64,000 bases of DNA from Sthenelais limicola (GCA_942159475.1 OW804097.1:114712169-114776168); one strand, 5' to 3'. Positions 21,524-32,365 are shown, numbered from the stretch's first letter. Notes: a model not told the origin generated them from the sequence alone. Made by a program: numbers and translations.

Positions 21524-21740
21524 TGGGTCAAATGTTCAGAAAAAGTACAATTGGTCTTCACCAATCCTCTTAAATAAATCAGGTTCAAAATACAGTTCAA
21601 CATAACCAGACAGATTTATTGAATGAATATAATACCTGTAGAATATATACCTAGTATTTATCAATTTTATCAATTTTCACTCTAATTTAGCAGAATTTGA
21701 GAGATGTGTAGAACTGTAAGATTGTGTATTTTCTTACCCA
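21524..21740 (-). mobile_element. Family A MITE, TA duplication
   Basis: TGGGTCAAATGTTCAG at the left; the right TIR is shortened (TTTTCTTACCCA). TA on both sides. Confidence 0.75.
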
Positions 21741-22904
21741 TATTATAAACATACAGGTGTGTGTGAGGGGCGGGGGGGGGGGCGGAGGTAAAAATATTTA
21801 GTTTCCTAGAACTTGTATTTGATAAGCAGATATAGAGCCCAGGGAGCACACAAGTACATCCTCTCATTATTTCGATATTTCGTAGCAGGCCTATATCTGT
21901 GAAATTAGATTATATTCCTAGGATTATTTATATTTACAATGAGAGAAGTCGGGTGAATATGCCTATACAATACATTTTCATATTGATCCAATCCTATGAC
22001 AAAGCTAGTTATTTTTAATTCATTTGGGTGACAAATACCCTGAATCCAAATACTGAAACATGATGACTAGCTACTTACTACCGTTATTAATATAAAGAGG
22101 TTTGCAAGTGAAAGAACTTAGGCCTAGGGTACGTTGTAAGACCTAAAACAGAATATCTTTCCTTGTATTACTATTAAATTGTATATGGCAATAAAGCAAT
22201 TAATCAATCAATCAAACCCACACACTGAGTAGGCCTATACGGATTGATTGATAAGTATAATATTCATCTCCCTCTAATACTAGCGACAGTAACTTGGCAG
22301 ATAACGATTTACTAATTCAACTCATTATGACCAAAGTCAAAGAAGTGGCAAGTCGAATCTGTGGCCTAAGCCATTCAAGATTCATTCAAAGCAAATGAGG
22401 CAAGTTCTAAGGCTAGAGAGAAACTGTGTCAAAAGCAATTACTATCAATCAGTTCAGTCGAGTATTGGCATAAGTTCAGTCGATAATAAAATGATCAGCT
22501 GATTTTAAATGAAAACTGTTGAGCAGAACTAGAAGAGCTTTGCCTTGGTTTGGTTTGAGAACTTTGACGAACTTGGAAATGAAAACTAAGAGAAGTCAGA
22601 ACACAAGGCAGAGCCAGAGAGACAGACTCCACTATTACCATCATGGCTGTCTTATCTCTTGAATTATGCCGTAGGTCACACTATGAAACGTTTGGAAGAA
22701 CATAAACCATATAACTGTTTAGAAACAATGTCAATAAGATCCAGCTTTGCCTATCTCATTTTCACTCAGTCATACTATAGACATAGCCATGAATGATGTA
22801 CCATGTTGACGATCAGAAACCTTCAGTCCGACCTTGTTCATCTGACTTTTCGTCCACTTTTCCGGCAACATCGAGGTTTTAGTACAATAAGGAACTTGGA
22901 CAAC
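21741..22904. other. Intergenic, no gene seen
   Basis: AT-rich, with a poly-G patch near 21770 and an ATCAATCAATCAA tract near 22200. No frame is bounded by convincing splice sites. This lies downstream of the minus-strand exon at 22909, and I find no second exon for it here. Confidence 0.5.
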
Positions 22905-22908
22905 TTAC

Positions 22909-23175
22909 CCTTATGAGTTTAGCAACAGATCCAGATGAATCATGACCTCCGTATCCTCTATTTTGATCTCCGACGGTTCAAAACAAACTGCATGTGAGCT
23001 TTCCCCGTCCAGGTTTATTTTCCTCGGTGGCCAACTTCCGGTTAACTGGTAAACGTAGTTCTGCTGCAATCCGCAAGATGGCGCCAATATCGGGGAGCCT
23101 GCGATGCTGCGAAGTACGACGTTCTTGGTCTGCATAGCTTTCTCTGTGTACCGTTCCTCCCCCAAAAAACAAACA
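22909..23175 (-). other. Orphan CpG-rich first exon or promoter of an unknown minus-strand transcript
   Basis: Unlike its surroundings, this block is CpG-rich. On the minus strand it carries a YY1-type site inside GCGCCATCTTGCGG, an ETS-type CCGGAAGT, and a strong donor AAGG|GTAAGTTG at 22909/22908. The longest ATG frame (from about 23135) stops ten bases before the donor. Another frame (from about 23172) stops earlier, yet the same frame then stays open to the donor. So a non-coding or UTR first exon is likeliest. The downstream gene is not identified. Confidence 0.35.
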
Positions 23176-23461
23176 ATTTACATGTCTTCGACTAGAAGGC
23201 CGAGCTTGTATTTAACTAGGTCAGCCTTTCTCTATTCATGACATTATGAAATAAATTAATTAAGCCTGAAATAAACATTTAAGCCTAAAATAAATTGTAT
23301 GGTTTTTTTTGTCATTTGTCTTATTTTTAGGGGGTGGGAGTGGGGGTATTTCTTACATTTTCTTTATCTTGATGAACTCATCTAGGGATGAAAATGAATA
23401 TCTATTAGGCCTAATTCATTATTCATATGCCCAAGTTAGGGAGCATTCATTATTTATGCCA

Positions 23462-23512
23462 ATGGGGTGGGGGGGGGGGGGGGGTGGGGGGGGGGGGGGG
23501 TGGAGGGGCGGA
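23462..23512. repeat. Poly-G tract
   Basis: Near-continuous G run broken by single T and A bases. It can form a G-quadruplex and is prone to assembly error. Confidence 0.9.
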
Positions 23513-23589
23513 ACATTGAGGAGTGGCCATCTCTATAAATTTGCGTTTACCCAATATTTGTATGCCCTTGTCGAATCAGTTATCCAGAG

Positions 23590-24130
23590 AGCCATCTCTG
23601 ACTTTAGACTTTTCGATCAACTTTTCTGACTTTTCAATTGACTGTTTTGACTTTTCAATTGACTATTTCAACTTATGATTGACTTTTTGATTGACTATTT
23701 CGATGTTACAATTGACTAACTTCATGATTGACTAATTTGACTTCATGACTGACTATTTTGACTTTTTGATTAACTATTATGACTTTTCTATTGACTATTA
23801 TGAGTTTTCGATTGACTATTACGACTTTTAGACTATTTCGACTTACGATTGACTATTACAAGTTTTTCGATTGACTTTTCTGACTTTACAATTGACTATT
23901 TTGATTTTTCGATGACTATTTCGACTCACTATCTTGACTTTTTTGATGACTATTTAGACTTTTCGATTGACTATTACAACTTTTCAATTGACTATCAAGA
24001 CTTTACGTTTGACTTTTTTGACTTTTCAATTGACTGTATGATTAACTATTTTGACTTTACGATTGACTTTTCTGACTATACAATTGACTATTAATTTTTG
24101 ACTTTACGATTGACTCTTCGACTTTACAAC
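23590..24130. repeat. About 20-bp AT-rich minisatellite (GATTGACTATTTTGACTTTT)
   Basis: About 25 degenerate units of (C/G)ATTGACTATTTTGACTTTT. It creates a frame of alternating FDFSIDY residues at 23849-24094, which is repeat-encoded and not a gene. Confidence 0.95.
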
Positions 24131-24454
24131 GAACTTCTTTCACTGGTTATATAAAGTAAAAAATAGACAAATTAGTACCTCGCATCCTTGTGCCATTTGG
24201 CACTCAAACTAATCAAGTTCCAACTTTCAAACAATAAATAATAAACAAATCAACCAATTATTGCTTTCTTGTATCGTAAACTTATTTTTTGTACAAATTC
24301 CTCTTACATATGATTTTATCTTAAACTTTAGGACATGTAAATATCCCCTGAGAAAACCATGTTTCATGGAGGAAACAAGAACATAGGCCTAATAAAAACA
24401 AAAAATTGTTCCTGCAAGCGTGTATCATCATCATTCAAAAACAGAGCCCTAACC

Positions 24455-24610
24455 AAAATGAAAATATCAAACTTAAATATAGAAATCCTTATAAGGGTTT
24501 CCTAGTGTTTACTTTTATTGGAATCCCCTTGATCTCCTCTTTTCAAATATGGTGATATCTCAGAATCCATATTTTGCGACTTATGTCTCATTTTCCTAAA
24601 ACGGATCACA
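24455..24610 (-). repeat. Family C MITE, one end
   Basis: AAAATATCAAACTTAAATAT through TTTGCGACTTATGTCTCATT to GGATCACA, followed by TA. The opposite end is missing. Confidence 0.7.
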
Positions 24611-25185
24611 TATTACCTATTACCTGCGATCAGGCGTGACGGGAGGGCGCGCCGGTATCGAGCGTCCCTTAGACGTATACTTGGTAGGACGTACAGTTAG
24701 CCTGATGCTGGCAGGCAGACGTCCTTAGAAAAATATAGTTTCTCAGCTTTCTGCTATATTATTTAAATAGTCAGATATAGTCAGATATAGCCTTGAAAAT
24801 ATGTCTAGATTTACAGATTTGTATAAAACTTCAGTAATAATAATAGATTTTTATTTCCATAACACAGATGCAATATTGTAATACAATGTAGTAGACAGAC
24901 AGAATAATAATGAAACATTGAGGTAAAGTTCTTCCGAATACTTCTGATTATGGAATTAAATTTACATGTAATGTGATGTAAACAAATATGTACAAGATAC
25001 TTTAAGATCGACTGCAAAGTAGAAAATTGTAATAATGTTTTAGCACAAACGTTGCAGAAAATGCATTAAAGAGAGTTCATAATTTCATTTAATTTCATTT
25101 AAAATAATTCTTTAAAACATTATACATGATAAACTACAATTCATACATAACTTCACTATATTAGACATACTCTTACTGCTAAACG
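24611..25185. other. Intergenic, no gene seen
   Basis: It begins with a short CpG-rich patch (GACGGGAGGGCGCGCCGG) and then becomes AT-rich with ATTTCATTTAATTTC repeats. No supported gene. Confidence 0.5.
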
Positions 25186-25985
25186 GATCGTGGCCCGTGC
25201 GAAAACCATTTTCGCCAAAAATAAGCACAAGCTTACAACAGCCACCCATGCCTCTATAACAGAGAACCTATAATTTTCAACAGTTATATATTCTCTATAT
25301 ATAAATTCATATAAATTAGAGGCAGGCCAGAGGTGCCTCCTAGTGTGTATCCCTCTAACTACACCGCTCTCACCTAGACCCACTGCTGCTGACCATACCA
25401 CACCTACCTACCTTTGCTTTGTGGAAAAAAATCTTTAATAAAGTAGGACAGTCCGTTGACAGCCGGCCATCAAGGCATTTCGTGGTTGACTTTTCTTTTC
25501 CACTCGACTATTTATATCCCCAAACCCCATCCAACTCACTATTCTTGCTTAATTTGATCTTAGCCTCTCTAATTATTTGGCAAATCGAAAGGGAATTTCA
25601 TCAATAACTACATGTGTGAGTTTAAAAGAAAACCAAGTCCCAGATATGAAGATATTAGTGAAATTAAAAAATAAAATGACTCAAAATGAAACAAATGTAA
25701 AAAGGCTGGCTGCTCTGGGACTCAACCTCACAATGTCCAGTTTGAAAGTCTGGTTTAGCCATTTGGCTATTGGAGAACATAGTAAGGCATATGCATACAA
25801 AAACTTACATTGATTCATCAGAGTTTAGGTTTACCATAGTCCCACTTTCTCCTCCTGATTATTGAGGAGAATGGGGGAAATAATTCAACTTTGAAGGTCC
25901 CTGTGTTCGCCGCAGGTGATTAAATAATTCAAATTAATCATAAAAAATCTTGCATCTGCAACCTATTTCTATAATATGTGAATGC
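25186..25985 (+). repeat. Family G interspersed repeat with tRNA-like block
   Basis: It matches the reverse complement of 41810-42345 in three blocks. CGTGGCCCGTGCGAAAACCA opens it. TCAATAACTACATGTGTGAG with AATAAAATGACTC is in the middle. AATGGGGGAAATAATTCAAC through CTTGCATCTGCAACCTATTT closes it. About 215 bp at 25290-25505 is extra here. Between 25716 and 25775 the minus strand has TAGCCAAATGG and GGTTGAGTCCC, A- and B-box-like, so a tRNA-derived SINE component is likely. Confidence 0.65.
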
Positions 25986-26233
25986 AGGACTTCTTGGTCT
26001 GCACGCTTCCTGGTCGAGTGCTTACATAAAACGTAAATTATATAGAAATAGCCTTATGCCACATAGTGTAACACGTTTTAACTGAATGTCACAATTCACA
26101 ATAGTGGTACACAGGTTATATATCATTACACAGGGTACAGTGGTGGTCATACAAAAATGAAGAGATGAGAACGGAATATTTAAAACAAAAACAAAATGCA
26201 ATTTTCAATCAACTTTTACATTTGTGCCACTAT

Positions 26234-27013
26234 TCATTTCTTTTTTTTATTCATTTTATTCAGGTATGAGATTACATGTTTGACTGATGATAATTCAAAT
26301 AATTTCATACCGCAGCTTCTCTGGTCACCATTGCGGTGGCCTTCCCCTGAACCCTGATTTATGATAGACACTACCTTCTTCACTATACATACACATAAGA
26401 TAACTCGAGCAAATAAATCCACCATTAGATACTGATACCAGGGCATATCAAGAGCGTGGGCGCGCAAGTGGGCCCAACCATATGTGATGTGTTACAGGAA
26501 AATGAGTCATAAGTCGCAAAATTGATATTTTTCAAAGTGTTTTCTCACAAGATCACATTTTTGGAATGTTCTAATTTTTGGAGGGTTTATCACTTATAGC
26601 TATATCAATCGATGTATCAAATTTTAGGACAATCTATGTAATATATCCTTTCGTTTTAAAGATCCTCATATGGAGTACATTTAGTTACTTTACTGTTTAT
26701 TGACCTCAAGAAATATTGGAAACTTTTTTTTCAAAAATGAAAATATCAAACTTAAAATATAGAAATACTTATTAGATTATTAGACTGTTTACTATCATTG
26801 GAATCGGCTTGATCTCATCTTTTCAAATATAATGGTATCTCAAAATCTATTTTTTGCGACTTATGACTCATTTTCCTGAAACACATCACATATTTCATCA
26901 CATGCTCTATCCAGAACACAGCCTTTTCCCTCGGAGTCATGGGTTGGTTGTGAAAGATGGCTGCAGCATGTTTGATCTTGTCTGAGTATGTTCTGTTTGA
27001 GCTACTACCCGAA
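26234..27013 (-). pseudogene. UDP-glucuronosyltransferase C-terminal exon split by a family C MITE
   Basis: The exon starts at 27013 after the acceptor TTGTTCAG. It encodes a UGT C-terminal region: NRTYSDKIKHAAAIFHNQPM, then TPREKAVFWIEHVMKY. At 26892 a 408-bp element interrupts the codon series. Coding resumes at 26480 with GWAHLRAHALDMPWYQYL, then a hydrophobic segment (VDLFARVILCVCIV) and a basic tail ending KMNKKKK at 26234. That order (QPMTP.E motif, W.E.V, H.R..A....W.QY, membrane anchor, Lys-rich tail) is the standard end of an ER-membrane UGT, which conjugates UDP-sugars to small lipophilic molecules. Reading through the element would add about 25 foreign residues and a stop, losing the anchor. 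No other UGT exon is recognisable upstream before the gap at 27897. Confidence 0.8.
26483..26890. mobile_element. Family C MITE inserted in the UGT exon, TA target duplication
   Basis: Ends TGTGATGTGTTACAGGAAAA and TTTTCCTGAAACACATCACA are inverted, and matching continues through TGAGTCATAAGTCGCAAAA. TA lies at 26481-26482 and 26891-26892. Taking out the element with one TA leaves the UGT reading frame continuous, which fixes both the boundaries and the target site. Confidence 0.92.
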
Positions 27014-27896
27014 CTGAACAAGGTGAAATAATAATTATGAAATAATGGAGAATAGAATGGAGAATGGAGATAATAATGGAAAAATTTAAAGGCGAGCAAA
27101 ATGAAAGAGGGGGCTCTTTGCTCTTTCTTCAAGCATAACTATCCCGCGATGCTTTTATTTCATTCACTTAGTCTAACCAGGTGGCCCATTATGAGCGAAA
27201 TTCAGTGAATCACACAAATCAGAATAAAATAATTTGAATAATTATTCTGAACTTCTTGCAATACCATAGAATGAATAAATCAGCAGGATGTGTTGGCATT
27301 CTGTAAAATTAGGACTAGGCCTACCACCACTGAGAATGCAAGCCGCAGCAGACAAACCTTATGTTCTTAAAACAAAATGAAAAACATCTATAAATGATAA
27401 TTTATTAAAATTTCCTGAACAAATAAATTTGTACAAAAAAAAACCATTGGGAGATCCTGCAAACGATGTATCTCGAAGAACGCTAATGTAAACGTAACAA
27501 GTAGGTCAGCATGTCGCGGTTTGGATATGTTCTTAGGCGATAGGTCATGCTTTTTAATGTGATACAGAAGATAATAATCATGATGTAAATAATATTATAC
27601 ACTCTTAAAACATTACTTTAATTAGATATATTACAGTGAAATGAAAAGACACAATGTATGTCAAGTTGCAAGTTACCACAAATTTAAGACAAGAATGAGG
27701 TTTAAAATTTTCATCATTATTTAACTTTATTTCCACAAGAACACTGTGCAATAATGAATACACATACTATGTATGTGCTGTATGTACATGTACTAAAGTT
27801 CAATATTAGTAATAATTATTCAGAATTCAAAGTAATTGATTGATATGAACCCTTGAATTGGGTTTATGGTTGATGATTGCAGTATGTTTAGTTGTG
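27014..27896. other. Intergenic, no gene seen
   Basis: AT-rich, up to an assembly gap. If the UGT gene had nearby upstream exons they should lie here on the minus strand; none is recognisable. Confidence 0.5.
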
Positions 27897-28096
27897 NNNN
27901 NNNNNNNNNNNNNNNNNNNNNNNNNNNNNNNNNNNNNNNNNNNNNNNNNNNNNNNNNNNNNNNNNNNNNNNNNNNNNNNNNNNNNNNNNNNNNNNNNNNN
28001 NNNNNNNNNNNNNNNNNNNNNNNNNNNNNNNNNNNNNNNNNNNNNNNNNNNNNNNNNNNNNNNNNNNNNNNNNNNNNNNNNNNNNNNNNNNNNNNN
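27897..28096. other. Assembly gap of exactly 200 N
   Basis: The round number indicates a placeholder gap of unknown true length. Confidence 0.99.
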
Positions 28097-28824
28097 CGAG
28101 AATGCGAATCACTACAGTTGTATATAAATTTATATTATATTACCATGCAACTAAAAACTTTTGCGTGCTAAACAACTGCAAATTCGGCGAAATTATTTCT
28201 GGCACAGCAAATTTTTTTCTCCGCGAAACTGGGGTTTCACATACTCATTTCCATGGCATAGAGGCACTTAACCGTTAAATTTATTCTCTGTGAAACTGTT
28301 TTAAAATGCCCTAGCTGCACGGTATGTTGCCAATATCTACATATATTACACTTAAGAATTACCTTTTTGTAACTATAATCTAGATTATGCATATATATTT
28401 GGCTTAATTTTTTAAATTGGAAGGCATGAAAAAAACATTCATATTTTATAAGGTTATGCCTCCTTTTCCTTGTTATTCCCAGCCACACAAGGCTTCTCTA
28501 ATCTCAGTTTCTCATTATTTCATCTCAACATGTCAGAATGTTCCTCCTGCGTGATGGCCTTTAGCGTTCTGTACCATCTCCTTGTGGCCATAACTCCACA
28601 TTGTCATATCCAGCCTTGTATGATTACATAACAAGGCATAACCTTAATTAGTATGATTTATGAATATGAATAAGTAATGATTATAATGATAAAGGTAACG
28701 GTTAATCAATTCTTTAAATATACATATCATGTCAACCTTATGTTGACTATTACTTCTACTATGATCTAGAACATTCATATACATTATATCATCAGGGATC
28801 TAGAACATTCATGTACATTGCGTT
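28097..28824. other. Intergenic, no gene seen
   Basis: AT-rich. GATCTAGAACATTCAT occurs twice (from 28763 and 28798), just before a perfect hairpin. Confidence 0.5.
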
Positions 28825-28870
28825 ATCTATCATGTGGATCTTTCCCTCTGGAAAGATCCACATGATAGAT
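28825..28870. other. Perfect 21-bp inverted repeat with 4-base loop
   Basis: ATCTATCATGTGGATCTTTC plus C, loop CTCT, then the exact complement. It lies 187 bases beyond the stop codon of the minus-strand GPCR, so it could be in that transcript's 3' UTR. Function unknown. Confidence 0.9.
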
Positions 28871-28934
28871 CTTGATCCAACATTCCAAAACGTTGCATGT
28901 ACGTTTTTGACATGCAACAGTATATATATATACA

Positions 28935-29124
28935 TGGGTAAGATTTTCAGAAAGTGTACAATTGGCAGCTGTACACTTTTGAGTAAATTTTGCAAAATTA
29001 GGCTGCAATCTGGCCAATACTAGGTGAATTCGAGTATATTTTGCATTGCATTGATTCTAGCAATCTGTTTTGTTATGTTGAACTGTATTTTGAACTTTAT
29101 TTTCGTCTAAAATCTGTGTTATTT
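28935..29124 (+). mobile_element. Family A MITE, right end lost at the GPCR 3' end
   Basis: The left TIR is TGGGTAAGATTTTCAG and the forward interior is complete as far as AAATCTGTGTTATTT. The last 45 or so bases and the right TIR are replaced by GPCR coding sequence. On the minus strand the element supplies the receptor's last 21 codons and stop. Confidence 0.85.
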
Positions 29125-30151
29125 CTTCATACATAACACTGGTGGAGAACCCGGAACCGTTTCTTGCATTCTGATCATCTGAAGTTGTCTCCTCCTGTAA
29201 CTCCTGTGCCTCAATGTTGCTTTGCCTCGTGCCGGCCCTGCATCTGCTGCATTTAAAGAGAGCGTACAGTTCCTGCCTGAACAATCTGCCACTGACTCCA
29301 TAGAAGACCACGTTAAGTACATGGTTACCCTTGTATATCATTGTTAATATAAAGACCACAACTTGAGACTTGTTGGTTGGTACCAGAATGTGATAAATAC
29401 AGCTAGGTAGTGTAAGGACAACAAAGCCAACGCTATTGACAAGAACCATTACAGTCACTGTCTTCATGTTTTTATCTGCTTTTGGAATCTCACCTTTCTC
29501 CCATAGTTTGTATATGATGAGCACGGCACAGATCAGCACAACGGCAGTGGGAATTATTGTAAGAGTAATGAGGTACATGATAGATGCGTACCGATAGAGC
29601 CATCGGAACTGGTCTATATAGGTTGTAAAATGTAGTGTAACCACAATGATAGCAGCTATACAGACACATACACACGTCACCCAAGCCTTCCTCTTGGTGA
29701 GCAGGGTCCTGGCATGAAGTGGTCTCCACACCGCAATGGTTCTCTCTACACTCACACACACTATCATCCAGTCGCTGATGAAGATGAAAAAGCGTGTTAT
29801 GCCTAAACTAGCTAAACCGATTGGAGTAGATTCAACATCGACAGTGTGCTCAATGCATTTCACAAGTATGACATAGCGCATAAGATACCCTGTGAATGCA
29901 CAGATGTCTGCCACTGCAAGGGTTCTTAGGAAGATGGACAGACTGAGAGTGGAGAAAGAGGGACGAGAGAACACCAGAAAGTTGATTATATTTCCAGACA
30001 CGGCGAGGGAGTATTCAAGGAAATCTATAGCAATATGCCCAAATTTATCATCACCCATCTTGTGCAAAATATGTGGGTTATTGCCTTGTGCAGAATGTGC
30101 AGTTGCCCTGTTGGTAATCACTGGTTGTGTGGGGAGCGACTGTAGACTGGA
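29057..30151 (-). CDS. Class A GPCR, peptide/FMRFamide-receptor-like, with MITE-encoded tail
   Basis: Seven hydrophobic segments are clear. Numbered from the first ATG (30058-30056), giving 333 residues: TM1 about 10-31 with GN at 22-23; TM2 with LAVAD (Asp51); TM3 ending in ERT (105-107) in place of DRY; TM4 with Trp126; TM5 with Pro170; TM6 with LTLPSC; TM7 with GNHVLNVVFYG, an NPxxY variant with Val for Pro; then helix 8, SGRLFRQELYALFKC. It should be a plasma-membrane receptor signalling through G proteins. The N-terminus before TM1 is short from that ATG, and the frame is open to an acceptor (GTCTTTCAG, 30152), so an upstream exon is likely. No cysteine is seen between TM4 and TM5, so the usual disulfide is missing. 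Residues 313-333 (ITQILDENKV...NKTDC) and the stop lie in the family A element. Confidence 0.85.
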   Translation of the reverse strand, partial: SSLQSLPTQPVITNRATAHSAQGNNPHILHKMGDDKFGHIAIDFLEYSLAVSGNIINFLVFSRPSFSTLSLSIFLRTLAVADICAFTGYLMRYVILVKCIEHTVDVESTPIGLASLGITRFFIFISDWMIVCVSVERTIAVWRPLHARTLLTKRKAWVTCVCVCIAAIIVVTLHFTTYIDQFRWLYRYASIMYLITLTIIPTAVVLICAVLIIYKLWEKGEIPKADKNMKTVTVMVLVNSVGFVVLTLPSCIYHILVPTNKSQVVVFILTMIYKGNHVLNVVFYGVSGRLFRQELYALFKCSRCRAGTRQSNIEAQELQEETTSDDQNARNGSGFSTSVMYEEITQILDENKVQNTVQHNKTDC

Positions 30152-30192
30152 CTGAAAGACAATGTGAGAAATAGTTCACACAGAGAAACATA

Positions 30193-30341
30193 TGGGTCAG
30201 ATTTTCATGAAATGTACAATTCAAATTCACCAATTTTCTCAAATAACCCAAATTTCAGACGGCAATAAAGTTCAAAACACAGTTCAACCTGACCAAACAG
30301 ATTGCTAGAATCAATTGTATATTTTCTGAAAATCTTACCCA
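30193..30341 (-). mobile_element. Family A MITE, internally deleted
   Basis: 149 bp with TGGGTCAGATTTTCAT and CTGAAAATCTTACCCA ends. The deletion removes the TTTAGTAAATTCTGC half. It lies just upstream of the GPCR exon, so that exon is bracketed by two family A copies. Confidence 0.85.
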
Positions 30342-31413
30342 GATGTGGCTGGTTCGCAAACAAGCTCTGAGTTTGTCTGCAGCAGCGAATTTTATTCATG
30401 TAGATGTAACTAAACATTTATATATATATATATTTCCATGCAGACAAACCCATTATTCGGATGAATATTGGTATTTTAATGATTACAGTGGTAGTATAGC
30501 TCTCTAGTACTATCCTAACATTTTCAACTTCATTGAGCATTCCCAAAGTTTTTGAAGACATTAGGATTTGGTGGGTCACTGGAATATATAATTTGGAGGA
30601 TGATTTTACACTAAGAATAACTGGGCCAAATTGTCAGGCATTTCATCTTGGTGACTGTCAGCTGAACATGAAGAGACCAAAAAAATGGAATTTCATTGTT
30701 TATTTGTCTATCATGGGGAATTTTTGTATAACTCATAACTCGTTTAAATGGCGTGTCATGTCATGCATATAACACTGTCCCGGGTGTTTTTTTGTTTTAA
30801 GATTTTTCAGCCAGACATTATGCAACAGGTAGGCCTACACTATGCGCAGAAAAGCTGATTTAAATAAAAAATAGTCTTAATTTTATATTGTAATATCATT
30901 TTGTTGTAAATTTTCCACTTTTGAATTAATATGATTAAATCAGCTTGTCCTGAGAAACAGTGTATTCATTGCATAATGTCTTGCTAAATAACAATCTTAA
31001 AACAATTTCATGAGGCAAACCAGTGGTTATGCAACTTTAATCAGTAACTAATGTGTTGCTAGGGACTATTTTCTGTCCCGTATTTACTGCGGGTAAATAC
31101 AGCCTGATACATGTGTGCTGTGGTGGAGGTCTGTGCACGCAGTCTGGACTCAATGGTCCTCCTAACTGATAACTTGCACTAGATAAATACTGCCAAGCAT
31201 AAGTGTGAAGCTCCAATCTTTGGAATAACTATCCCAAGAAGTTCCAAGTGTAAGAAATCTCTATAATAACGTTTGCTCTGAGTGGAACAACTTGTATGTA
31301 AACTTCATAGAATTCATAGAATTGTTTGAACTATCTACTCTGCTACCGTAACAATGAGCTGTTATTCATGTATTGTATTTATTGCAATTTTTATACAAAT
31401 ACAATTTGTAATT
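30342..31413. other. Intergenic, no gene seen
   Basis: AT-rich, with a TATATATA run near 30420. It may hold the missing first exon of the GPCR, but I cannot identify one. Confidence 0.45.
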
Positions 31414-31766
31414 GTTACAGGAAAATGAGTCACAAGGCACAAAATTGATAATTCTCAAAGTGTTTTATTTATAAGCTCCCTTTATAATGTTCTCGTTTTT
31501 GGGATATCTAGCGCTTTAAGTCAGATGAATACATGTCCCAAACTTCAAGACAGTGAATTACATATATCCATGCATTTCAATTTTCATCCTATACAGTATA
31601 TTCAACTACTTTACTAGTTATTGTCAACGCAAAAATATTGCAAACATTTTCTTTCAAAAATGAAAATACCAAACTTAAGATATATAAATACTTATTAGAT
31701 ATCCAATCTTTACTATCATTGGAATCCACTTGAGCTCATCTTTTCAACCATAATGATAGCTCAAAA
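31414..31766 (+). repeat. Family C MITE, left end and body
   Basis: TGTTACAGGAAAATGAGTCA, then ATTGATAATTCTCAAAGTG and AAAATGAAAATACCAAACTT. The right TIR is missing. Confidence 0.75.
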
Positions 31767-32237
31767 TTACGGAAGCCCAGAATATTTTTTTTAAAAAGAT
31801 AACAAAAATATATTTTTTTGATAGAAAACAAAATCTGAAAAAAAAGTCAAAAAAAAATCTGAAAAACGAGGCCCAGAGGAACACATCTACACCGCTCAGA
31901 ACCTGAATAAATATGATTTAAAATCATCATTGGTAGATAGAGAGGAGTTTAAGTCCTATATTTCTATAACTGCCTTTGAATAGGCATAATTATTTTGGAA
32001 AAACAATTAAATGTATTTGTTTATTGAAGACATGAATTTCACTTGTATGAACCCATTTATATTTAAAAAAAAAAAAGATTTTATTTATACTGGGATAACA
32101 TTTCGTATACAATTTGTATATCATATAAGCTGGTATAATACAGCGTTGTAATTAGTTGTATGCAATATTTCAGATAACACCAGAGGGTAATATAGATTTT
32201 ACATAATGTTTCACATAGGATTATATGACTCAATCAG

Positions 32238-32365
32238 GTCGTCAGAAAATGTAAATTTAGCCTTCACCGGTCCTAATGCTAACTCACATTTAAAACAAAA
32301 CTGAGATTCAAAATGTAGATCAACATATAATAATAACAGATTTTCTTAATTAACACAATATCAAA
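32238..32365 (-). repeat. Family A fragment, CGTC subfamily
   Basis: GGTCGTCAGAAAATGTAAAT, CCTTCACCGGTCCTAATGC; the far end is lost. Confidence 0.6.

Noticed and set aside
23849..24094. FDFSIDY-repeat frame
   Set aside because: It is the translation of the 20-bp minisatellite; units vary out of frame on both sides.
27858..28278. Open frames spanning the N run
   Set aside because: They are translations of unknown bases in an assembly gap.
30533..30772. Small plus-strand protein gene next to the GPCR
   Set aside because: No signal, no domain, and the codons look random; nothing supports it beyond length.
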